DNA from: Gymnorhina tibicen | Taxonomy: Eukaryota; Chordata; Aves; Passeriformes; Artamidae | NCBI GenBank assembly: GCA_013399875.1 | Contig: VXAZ01008170.1 | Location: 558,001-622,000, forward strand | Direction: 5' to 3' | Length of the DNA: 64,000 nucleotides | In this document: positions 25,434-34,646 of the stretch, piece by piece | Numbering within the stretch: the stretch's first letter is position 1 | Layout of the letters: the number at the start of each line of letters is the position of its first letter | Notes under the pieces: generated by a model | What the model saw: the letters and a program-made list of their open reading frames with translations, nothing else | Database searches by the model: none | What the model was told of the DNA's origin: nothing | Program-made: the position numbers and the translations under genes

Positions 25434-26639
25434 CCCAGATGCAACTTATTCCAAGAGTAAGCAAGCTCTGATGTTTGTATGCACACATCCTTGCCCTTCT
25501 TTGTGAAAACCCTTTGAGCACTGTGGCTGGAGGCTTACTTCAGCTTTTTAGTTGGACAGTGGCTCCTGTTATTTCAGTTGTCATTACTGTCAAGGAGCTT
25601 GATTGGTTTTTATATTAATCCCCAGTGAAGACTGGATACTTGCTTCCAGTTTTCAATGAACTATTAGGAAGCCACTCCAAAAAAAAAGTTGCTTCTTTGA
25701 GTTTTTAAAAAAGAAAATGGTGTGTGATTTTAAATTATTTTTAGCTCTGTGATTAGTAGCATGTAGATGTTATTTAGACTTTACACAAAAACCACAGTAA
25801 TTTCGTCTTTGTACCAGACAACTGGCAACTCCTCTTACACCCGCTGGCATACTTAGTCACTTCTTTGCAAATCAGCACAAGCAAACTTCCCAAGGGCAGC
25901 TTTGATAAAATGGCACACTCCCCATGCCAGCGAAAAATGACCTGCTACCTTCCCTGTAAATAACCAAACACAGAGTCAGAGGCTGTTTGAAAACCCAGGG
26001 CTCACCCAGAACTGTGGAGTGTTGCTTTGCCAGCATGCGGGAGAAGAATTAGTTCATGCCTGTTAGGGATAATCCTCTCCCTGCTAGTAAAGTCATCCCG
26101 AGCCAATGACCCTTTGAAAATAAGGAGGAAATATTTGCCAGCTCTGGTCTTCTATGACCCTGCTGGAAGAGACATTCATGTCTCAAGACACCCTCTGCAC
26201 CCTTCTTTGTTTTCTACTGATAATCCACTGCTTTCACTCTGTTTCATCTTGTCTCTCCATTGCACCAGGATGGCTGGGTGGTGAGACACCACAAAATTAT
26301 GTTAAGCAAGACCTAAGGGCGGACATCCAAGTGAAAGATTGAGAGCAAAAGGGTATAAATAAAGCAATGACAAATTCGCTTCCAGAGTATACTTAAGCAT
26401 GACTCCACTTCCAAGTATCCCATGAGGGATTTCGTTTGCACTGCTCTTCAGTGAGAGCATAAGATGTCGAATTCACAGTCAGATTTCTTCCCAGGTGGTG
26501 AGCTCAATTCTGCGTGGCTTCCATTTCTATATGCCCTGTAATCCTTTGGGACTCTGCTTCTGGATGCACATGCAAATGCTGATTACATCCTGTCTTGAGA
26601 GGGACACCTCAGATACTTAAAAGGTTATTTCCATGTAAG
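25434..26639. other. Gene-free DNA
   Basis: No gene or classified mobile element was recognised. Short frames near 26,027-26,342 on the + strand overlap each other in two phases and show no recognisable product. Confidence 0.5.
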
Positions 26640-26830
26640 CCCGGCAGGGCTGCTAGCGAAATACTGCTGATTTTGCCTCCTGAGATCAGAACTGTTGTGC
26701 ACCAAAAGTATATTCTCCTTTTGTTCTTCGGCCGTCTGCTGACAAGCTGCCCCGCCCATGAGATCCTTTAATTCTCATCATGCTCCACTGAGGTTATTTA
26801 TACAATCATCATATCTCTGTTATGAGATAC
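26640..26830. promoter_or_regulatory. Possible conserved noncoding element
   Basis: The block keeps several CpGs in otherwise CpG-poor DNA and contains a GCTAGC palindrome at 26,652-26,657 and a GC-box-like CCCCGCCC near 26,750. It is not an open frame or a recognised repeat. Regulatory function is inference. Confidence 0.2.
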
Positions 26831-28487
26831 CAGTTGTGTGTGTGTTCTGCAAGGTTCATGATCACTGCTACCTTAGTGACGTTCTACAGACATCACACTT
26901 TAATAACATGGATATCTGATGCTGTAAAATTCATGGCTATGGGTGTTAATGCAACTTGTACCCAGTGTTTCAGATGGCGTCTTTATGGAAGGTCAGCTCC
27001 TCTCTGCTTTGCCACGTGTCTAGGTACAAAGTGCGTTTTCTTCTGATGTAACTGCACTAGAATTCCAGGCAAAGGATATCACTTTAATAGAGCTATACCA
27101 TAATTCCATTAAAAAAAAAAAAATCTTGGTTTTATCTTATCTTGAATGTACAGTGCTCCTGGTTCCCTGCAGATACAGTCTCCCTTGATACAGAAACCCA
27201 GACACTGATTTTGAAGATAGAGTTCATTTCGGACTTTATGAGGCAATAGACCTTGGTTTTGGCTGCCTTCAGAGAACAGAATTTCAGTCAAGCAGAGCTG
27301 ATGTTGTAATCTTGGATGATGATGGCATTTGTGATTGTTCAGTGAGCCTTCCAAGGGATCAGCCTACATCTCTGGGTTTGGACACAATTATTTTCATTCT
27401 GACAAAATTACTCATGGTGTGGAAGGAGATCACGACTATAGCTGGGGTAGATTTAGATCTTTCCCAGCCGTAAGATGTTTTATTGTTTGCATCATGTCCT
27501 GCGTTTTTAAAATTTTCAGTCAGTGGAGTAAAACGCCTGATTTTCTTTTCAGAATGGTGTATGAGGTCAGCTGTCTAGAGCTATTTCTCTCTTCACAGTA
27601 TTTTTAGGAAAGAGGCAAATGTGTAGATTTTTAAGATTATGCTAAAACAGCCATCATATTGAGATTTTAATTTTAGAAAACAACTGGCTATGAATGAAAG
27701 ATTTCTCCTCTCTTCCCTTCACTAATTCATTTTTAAAAACACAGCTTGGGTCTTTTTTTTTTTCCTGAAATGATACCTGTTTATCTGTGTAAGATAGCTG
27801 TAAACCAAAATTATGAAATTAATTGATTGATGTGTTTCAAATGCCGTATATGTGGGCTTTTATCCCCTTTCTCCCTCCCACTAATGAGGAAAAGAATTCT
27901 ATGTTTAGAGGATTATACCACTAGGATCATGAGTTTAATGTGACGCTCAAATAATTGGCATTGACAGTTTTATCAAACAAGAATAAAATTAGAATGGTAA
28001 AGTAAATGCAAGCTAGAGAAATGAGACAGAAGGCAGAAACCGAGAAGCAGGTTTTTTAGTTGGTGGCCACAAAAGCATCTTTCTGAGATGTACTGCTTGG
28101 TGTGGTGGGCTGACCAAAGCAGCAGAGAGGGAGTAGGATCAAAAGCTTGGTCAGGCTTCCCAGCTACAGATACTTTCTGATGAACAGGGCTCCTAATCAC
28201 TCGATAGACCTATATGCTTTATGCATCACTTACCACGGCTTTCTGTTGCAATCTTTGGTTTATTCACATCTAGTGAACTTCATCGTGCTTTCATTTTTTG
28301 GAGAACTATATTTTTACTGTTTATCTATTTGAAAGCAAGCTCTTGTAACACATAGTATAGAGTCAATTGAACATGGGCTTTTAGAACACAGTATTGACTA
28401 TTTTTTATTCAAAGATTAGACTTTATTTCCAAATTCTGGATAGCTCTTTGTGCTTTTCTTTCTCCTTTTTTTTTTCTTGAAATCTAG
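26831..28487. other. Gene-free DNA
   Basis: A poly(A) run lies at about 27,111-27,123 and a poly(T)-rich run precedes the acceptor at 28,487. No exon or classified repeat is supported. Confidence 0.5.
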
Positions 28488-28597
28488 TGCACGGCGCTAC
28501 CGCATTTGCAGAGTTTGATCCAGAAGAATCGAAGCACATGCTTAAGGAAAAGAATGGCATGCGGTTCATGAACCCCATAATTAGTTCCCCTTCCTAG
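28488..28597 (+). other. Candidate 3'-terminal coding exon or conserved element
   Basis: A long pyrimidine tract ending TTGAAATCTAG at 28,487 forms a strong acceptor. The next bases are CpG-bearing (GCACGGCGCTACCGC), unusual for this DNA. One frame starts after two bases that would complete a codon and reads HGATAFAEFDPEES..., then KHMLKEKNGMRF, to a TAG at 28,595-28,597. No donor precedes the stop, so it would be a last exon. TAATTA and other homeodomain-like sites follow to about 28,760. I do not recognise the peptide. A conserved noncoding element is a fair alternative. Confidence 0.4.
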
Positions 28598-29669
28598 CTC
28601 TAAGCAGTAATTAAATCTGTCACTTCTGCTCTGCTGATTCATTTATTTAGCTATTTAATTGCTCAGCTCAATACGTCTTTATCTCTGGAACTGCAACATT
28701 TTATTCAGGCTAAGGAATAGCATAAGCCATTATTACTTTTTGTCCAAGGGCAGGGACATGTAAAAGAAAAGAACACTAATACTAGATGATTTGGTGGTGT
28801 TGTCAGTTTTCACTTAACAAACAAAACAGTATTTAATGGAAAACTTCAACCAGTGCTTGAGGATGGCTTCCCGTACACAGGCTTCCTTCTGCAGGAAATT
28901 ATGTCAAATGCAAGGACCCAATGTATCTGATCCAGGTTTCCATTTCCATAATGAGTTAACTTAAAGCACTTCCAGGTAATGCATTATTCTCTATAAAACA
29001 AGTGATCTATTGGTGGAATATTTTATAATTGCAAATATACATAATATTGTTTATAAACTAAACAGTATCTTTTTTTTATACATTTTTGGTTTGGGACATT
29101 GCTCAGTCAGGGAGATTTCTGTCATCTGTCTCTTAGATTTATCATCAAATGGAGGATTTTAATCTGAAAAGCAAATGGCATTTGGAATACTTTCAAGTTT
29201 GCATAGACAACACTTCTGAATACCCCTCTGTGAGGCATATTTCAATACATGCAGTTTTTCTCATGTTACATTTTCATGAATCCTTAAGGGAGATTGCAAG
29301 ATTCCTCCACCATTTCTATCCATAGGTTGGAAAAGCTGGTGTGGGAAAGCAGCATGCAAAACAATGAGGAGCAGATCAAGACAGATCAATACAAACAGAG
29401 CCTTTTGGCAAAAGGAGAAGGTTTTTTTATTTTTATTTTTATAACCCATTTTATTTACCCTCTTTGAACTGTGGAATGACAGATACAAAAATTAAAGATA
29501 CAAAACCCACCCAGAATTCAGAGACAAGGATATTTTTCTGTCACTTTTGGCATCAGTAACTCAGTTCCACCAATTTATTCATCTGCCTGGCTGGCTAAAT
29601 TTTAATACCATGCACACAGCCTTGTATTTCACTTCATTAGTGATTTATTTTTGCTGTCTTGTTATTCAG
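28598..29669. other. Gene-free AT-rich DNA
   Basis: The first 160 bases carry TAATTA-type sites and could be 3' UTR or part of a conserved element starting at 28,488. Beyond that I see only AT-rich sequence with T-rich runs at 29,425-29,442. Confidence 0.5.
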
Positions 29670-29714
29670 TTACAACTATGCAATCATTTAAGTCATTGCT
29701 CATGTTTTTGCCAG
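29670..29714 (+). other. Candidate 45-nt microexon
   Basis: The block is bounded by a pyrimidine-rich acceptor (GCTGTCTTGTTATTCAG, AG at 29,668-29,669) and a near-perfect donor (CCAG|GTAAGC at 29,715). The length is a multiple of three and one frame is open (LQLCNHLSHC...). The cysteine-rich peptide is not recognised. Such small strong pairs can be decoys or noncoding-transcript exons. Confidence 0.25.
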
Positions 29715-30941
29715 GTAAGCTTATTATTCTAAAAACCTTTTTCTTGCTTACCTGGAGGGGTTTTTGTTGTTGAGGATTACATCGGGGTTTTTTATTCCTT
29801 CAGTGGGAGTTCTGTCCACTCTTTTGCAATGCAAAAACATGCTTGTACTCCTGCTGTGGACACCCAGCTTGGCCCTGACTGAGAGTAGAGGCAGGAGCCT
29901 GTGTAAAGACCAGCCAGTGGAACTGGCGGGGTTTATTAGCCATATTTCATGGAACACCTTGGAAATACAGCTGGATGTGCTGCCATAACTCTGGCTGCTG
30001 TGCTGGGCTGCACAGACCTGCACCATGCCTGTGCCAGAGTGAGGACCTCTGCTTCCCTCTCCCCGGTCATCAGGGAGGGCTTTGTCAGCCCATGAGCTAT
30101 GAGCTGGCAGCTTTGGCCTGACAATGCTCAGTCTGTGTTGTTCATGTTGGTGTTATTGTTTTGCATCTGTGCACTCGGGGTTACTCAAAACTCTTTGTTG
30201 AAATACGGAATATTTCTGTCCCTGCTGAATCTAGGAAGTCTGGAAATCTTGTGGGCAGTTTTGTTCTTGCAAGCCTGGACATGTGATTTTTGGACTAGAG
30301 TTTTGCATGAACTTCACTTAAATATTCTCTCTTTTAAATATGTTTCTTCAAAAGATCTTCTAAAAGTACACTCTTCATTATGTTTGGCACATGCTTAAAT
30401 TCAGGGAATTAATAAAGCAGCAAAAACCCTCTGTAACCATCCTTTGTGGATAACGGTGCTTTGAGAATAAGTCTGTATGTGAATTGGTTTAGTTTGAGAA
30501 AGCAGTGTTCACTGCAGCAGGACAAACAAGTATGATCAGAGGAGGGCATGGGAATGAAATGGAAAAAATAACATTTTTTTGCAGTAGAATAGAAGTTGAT
30601 TTTTGAGTGATGGAAAACTGGCAGAGGAAACACAGGGTTAATTTCAAGTGGCCTTTATCTCAGTTCTAAAAGGGCATGAGGTTGGTCAATAGGATTAACT
30701 ACTTTTACACAGATTTGTACATAAACATTGAGGCACGAGACTTGGACATCAGCTGAGTGCCCTCCCTTTGCAATGATTACATTCTTGAACGTCTGGGGAG
30801 GGAATTAGGTGACAGTGGCTGTTGGCTTCCCCTCAGATGAACCTAGTTGTTGTCATCCGGCCATCAACAGACTGGAAATTACTACTTCGAAGGCACTGCA
30901 GAGTTTACAGACAGTCTTACGGGACCGAAACCACTCCTTTC
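29715..30941. other. Gene-free DNA
   Basis: No exon or classified repeat is supported. Bases 29,990-30,120 are slightly GC-richer, without splice boundaries. Confidence 0.55.
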
Positions 30942-30973
30942 TCCCCCTCTGCCCCCCACCCCCCCCCTCCCCC
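30942..30973 (-). other. Poly-C tract, G-quadruplex capable on the minus strand
   Basis: The + strand has C-runs of 5, 6, 9 and 5 separated by one to four bases. On the minus strand this gives four long G-runs with short loops, matching the usual G-quadruplex pattern; the C strand could form an i-motif. It lies about 1 kb upstream of the CpG island. Confidence 0.8.
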
Positions 30974-31918
30974 ATGCTAGAACCAGTGGCATCCAGCTAC
31001 TTGCACAGTGTGAACTGGACGTTTGGGAAGTGGTGCACAAGCCCAAGGTCCAGGCACTGCTGGTGGAGGCACTGTGCTTGATCAAGGGTGTGTGGGCTTT
31101 TTGTGAGTTTTGTTGTTTGGTTGGTTTTTTGTTAGTTTTCAAGTCTAGCTCCCTGTATCGTTAGAAACCTCAGGCTGGAGTTTCTCCTCACTCACAGCAC
31201 TGGAATATGTTAGTGTAAAACATGTCAAAATCAAATTGCATTAAATCCTCCAGTCTTCATATAAATGCACCCCTGTCTGTACTGTATCAGTGTATTGCTT
31301 TACTTATTGGTGTACTGGGAATCTCCTGTTAATGTTTTAATTTAGAGAAGTCACCACTTGTACTATTTGTGTGATGCACCATATCTGTGGGGTTGGAGGC
31401 TACCTCTGCCCAGCCCTGGTCACTCGACTTGGTTATATAAGGTGCACAGACTTGGGTACCTATAAATATTAGCGAGCAGCTGTCACAAAGGGGTTGTGAA
31501 CAAGCTGCTCGGGACCTCGAAAACATAATAGCTTGGCACCCAGAAATACACAACTTTGATAACACACTACAAGGTCACGTACTGGGGGGAGAGGGTAAGG
31601 AGGTGGCAACTGCTTTTAATCTTTGTCTCTTTTATAAAGAAAAAAACAACTACTTTTCTCGCTTTGTGTTTCTGGTATACATCGGATATTTACAATTTTT
31701 ATCACATTAGGATATGACATTCCTGGCCTTGCCAGTGCTTTTGTTTGGATATTTATAGCAGCTTCTGGTCATTGTTGAGCAAAGGAGATTGCCCTGCCCT
31801 CTGGCCCTTTCTTAAGCAGATTTTGGGCAGAAGCTCCTCTCATGTGGCACTAATTGAAGTGACTGGCGGAGGGGGTGTTGTGAGCACACTTGTGCTGATC
31901 TGCCAGGGTCTAAGCCAA

Positions 31919-32007
31919 GCGAGGAAGAGAGTAAAAAACGGGGAGAAGGGAGGAAAGAGGAAGGGAAAAAGAAGAGAAAAAAAAAAAAAAGGAGTGGGAA
32001 AAAAAAG
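31919..32007 (+). promoter_or_regulatory. Polypurine tract next to the CpG island
   Basis: About 89 bases are almost all A or G on the + strand, with only a few pyrimidine interruptions, ending in a long A run (about 31,977-31,990) and a second A run. It abuts the CpG island. Such tracts can form triplex DNA and exclude nucleosomes at promoters. The composition is seen; the role is inference. Confidence 0.7.
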
Positions 32008-32039
32008 CCAGGCTTTGCCTCGCTCCGGCAGAGCGGAGG

Positions 32040-32461
32040 GCTGTGAGGGCTGCCGGCCATCTGTCCGCGCAGGGCGGCACGGCGGGAGCTGCGCCCAGGG
32101 AGGCGGGAGCGGAGCCGCTCCGCAGGTGGGTGCCGGCCCCGCGGGGGCTCCGCGCTGCGCTCGGGGGTCGCGGGNGTGGGCGCTGCCCCGGGTGGGCGCG
32201 GGGTCTTTGTTGTGCGGCGGCGGCGGGAGCCGAGCGGGCCGCCCCGCGGGGAGCCTGGCGGGCCGCGTCCGGCCCCGCTGCCGGCCCGGGACGGGCAGCG
32301 CCTGGCCAAGTCGGGAAAACTCCACTTGTAAAAGCCCGAACCCAACAAGTTGCTGTGGAAGTGCTCCGTGCGGAGATGGGGCTGGTTTGTCCGCCGCACG
32401 AGTGAGCCGTGCTGAGGGGCTCGTCAGGGACTGTCAGCTGGGAAGTGTGGGCTTCCCTCGG
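32040..32461 (+). other. Probable untranslated first exon; start approximate
   Basis: The right boundary is a strong donor (CTCGG|GTGAGT, GT at 32,462-32,463). An alternative donor (CGCAG|GTGGGT) lies at 32,126. The left boundary is unknown because the transcription start cannot be fixed from sequence. No long ATG-initiated frame crosses the donor convincingly, so the exon is probably 5' UTR with the start codon downstream, outside or deep inside the window. A nine-codon upstream ORF sits at 32,376-32,405. The gene cannot be named from a noncoding exon. Confidence 0.6.
32376..32405 (+). CDS. Possible upstream ORF (9 codons) in the first exon
   Basis: ATG at 32,376 opens MGLVCPPHE and stops at TGA 32,403-32,405, before the donor at 32,462. 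The ATG has G at -3 and G at +4 (CGGAGATGG), a good initiation context. If the exon is transcribed, this could reduce translation of the downstream frame. Whether it is translated is unknown. Confidence 0.35.
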   Translation: MGLVCPPHE

Positions 32462-32521
32462 GTGAGTAACCCCGCCTGAGCCGGGGCTCCGGCGCTGGAA
32501 GGCGATAATGTTATTCGGAGC

Positions 32522-34550
32522 TGCTCGGTGTGTGTCCGTGTGCCCCCGGTTAATGGTTTCCTGCAAGTTTAACGTGAAGCGGAGAGAGGCCGAGGAAGAC
32601 CGCAGGGGTTGCGGAGGGATTAGGAAGGCAGAAGCTAATAAGTTTCTGACGTGCTGTAAACCAGCATCACTGTCAGAAGCAACCAACCTGGAATATTGTC
32701 CCATATTTCGGAATTTGTATTGGCATTGGAAGTTACCGCGTTTCGTTTAAGTGTTAACGTTTGTGAAGGCTTTTCTTGCTGTTGTTTTCAAGTTGCTGTG
32801 TAAACAGTCTGAGTAAACAACCGGGTCGTCGCTCTGCGAGTTGTGCAGTGGGGGAAAAGTTAACTTTGAAGTGTGTGTTTCCTAAAGAAAAGTTAGAAAG
32901 TATATGGTAGTTTTAAGTTAACAGTAATAATAGAGGAGTCTGGACTTCATACCTCATTACTATGGTTATTAATACTATTATTTTTGAAGATGAAAGAAGT
33001 GTTGTTCCTGTGCACCTAAAACTATGTTTTAATGTCCTTTATGCATTTGTTAGAATGTCCTCTTAGTGGATATGATTATGTTTAGTGTAAAATTTGTATT
33101 TGTGTTTCTGATAACCTTCCTAGTGCTACTGGAAAAATAAACACTCAGTTAACGCACATTACCTAAACATATTGTAGGAGCTCAGGCATAAGTTATAGGC
33201 AGCAAAATGCAGTCATAACTGGCAACTCTTTTGCATGTCTATCTTGAAATGCTAAAAATAAATAAATAAGTATCTGTTAGAAGTGTGTGTGTACCACCCA
33301 GTCTAGCTGTAGGTCTTGTTTGTTTCTTTGGTATATGGTTTTAGAAGTAGAACAATAGTGGAAAATGGAGTTGAGCAGCTGGTAATCCATTTGTCCATTG
33401 CTTATCCCTAAAAAGATTCCTGGTGCAAAGTTCGTGAACTATCACTGAGAATGGTTCAAAGCAGAGTCCAGGAATTGGCCATGCTGAAATCCGTCAAGAG
33501 TTTATAAAAATAAACAGAAAAGCTGAGGTTTGCTTCCTCATAAACCTCTTAAGAAATATGTCCTCTATCTAGTATGTTACTTACTGTATTCAAGGCAAGG
33601 AAAAACCTTGAGGGATCATGTGGGTATTGCTCCATACCGTCCTTATCTATAATCAGGCAGACAAAAATATTTTTAGTTTTTTTAGTCTGGAATAGCTAGT
33701 TTCTTACAGAAGGCCTTGCCTTCTTTCTTTCTCTCATCTGTGTCCTTGCTGCAAAAACAAGTCTTCAAGAATATAAGCGTTTGTTTTACTGGTTACGTTC
33801 CTTATCTCTCCTGCCCTCCAATTTATGCTGGTTTGAATATTTCTGTAATATTGAAGTCAGTTGCCATTACTTCCTTCAAGGACCCTATTTAAACACATTT
33901 GTAGAGTGTGTGCGGTATGATAACGTGTAGCGCCATGGAAATATTAATTTTATTCTTACGTGGCTCAATCTATTTCTCATGTTACTTCAGAGAAGCAAGA
34001 AACACGATGAACGCTCCATTAGTGGTATTGGTAAGAAATACATTAACGCAAGAGCACAGTCAGTAAGAAAGTGTTTTTATTTGAAAGCCTTCTTGTACCA
34101 GACAGCGTACTAATAATCATAACCTGTGCTGCATATCTTCAGTGCTAGATTGCATTTGCTTTTAGGTTCTTTCTAAATAGAATTTTTATTCAGGATGGCT
34201 GCTTTTCTACCAGATGCCCAGACTCCTGGTTCCTTTTCAGCCTTTGCAGCCTCTGAATGCTGAGGGAATTTGCAGGGCAAAGGACTGGGTGTCCATGGGG
34301 TAGGCATTTCAGGATGCAGCCCTTCTCAGAAGCCAGCCTCAGTATTGTAGGGCACTGAGGTCTGATAATACAGTGAAGTGAAATGTGGTATTAAAAATAT
34401 AAGTCAAATCCAAAGACTGCTGTGTTGGTTGGATACCCAAGAGCAAGCTGGAATAGCCACTCTGACAGATTACTGAAAATACGGTGAGCGACTTTTGCAA
34501 GCCGTGAGAGAAAGTGCTCAGTTTTCTGCGTGTGAAGCCTCTTTCCACAG
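32522..34550. other. Probable first-intron DNA, no recognised element
   Basis: Sequence becomes AT-rich past about 32,750. No repeats or exons are recognised. AAATAAATAAATAAG occurs at about 33,257-33,271. Confidence 0.5.
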
Positions 34551-34646
34551 ATCCGTGGCAGGGCAAGAGGTGTTCCTGGTGAAAGGACAGGGGTTCACAT
34601 GGTTCTCAGTGCTCGGGGAGAAGGACGAGACACGGGGGAGTAGAGG
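34551..34646 (+). other. Candidate exon (96 nt) downstream of the CpG island
   Basis: A strong acceptor (GCCTCTTTCCACAG at 34,550) and a strong donor (AGAGG|GTGAGG at 34,647) bound 96 bases with four or more CpGs. The frame entering after one base is open up to the donor, with high G/C at third positions, and includes GQEVFLVKGQGFTWF. No product is recognised. Its position about 2.1 kb after the first-exon donor makes it a candidate second exon of the same transcript, coding or 5' UTR. Confidence 0.35.

Larger units (their letters stand above)
32020..32520 (+). promoter_or_regulatory. CpG island / likely RNA polymerase II promoter
   Basis: This is the only strongly GC-rich, CpG-dense block in the window. 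It carries a GC box (GGGCGG at 32,072-32,077) and many CGG/GCGGG words. No TATA box is evident, consistent with a dispersed-initiation promoter. Splice-donor signals within it lie on the + strand only (32,126 and 32,462), which favours transcription toward higher coordinates. A single N at 32,175 shows the GC-rich core was incompletely resolved. Long open frames on both strands here are a by-product of few stop codons. Confidence 0.88.

Noticed and set aside
28511..28521. AGAGTTTGATC, the start of the bacterial 16S rRNA 27F site
   Set aside because: The match covers 11 bases only and nothing around it resembles rRNA.
31745..32750. Long overlapping frames of 120-260 codons on both strands across the CpG island
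   Set aside because: They overlap in several phases on both strands, have proline/arginine/glycine-rich composition expected from GC-rich DNA, and cross the unresolved base at 32,175. No domain is recognisable.
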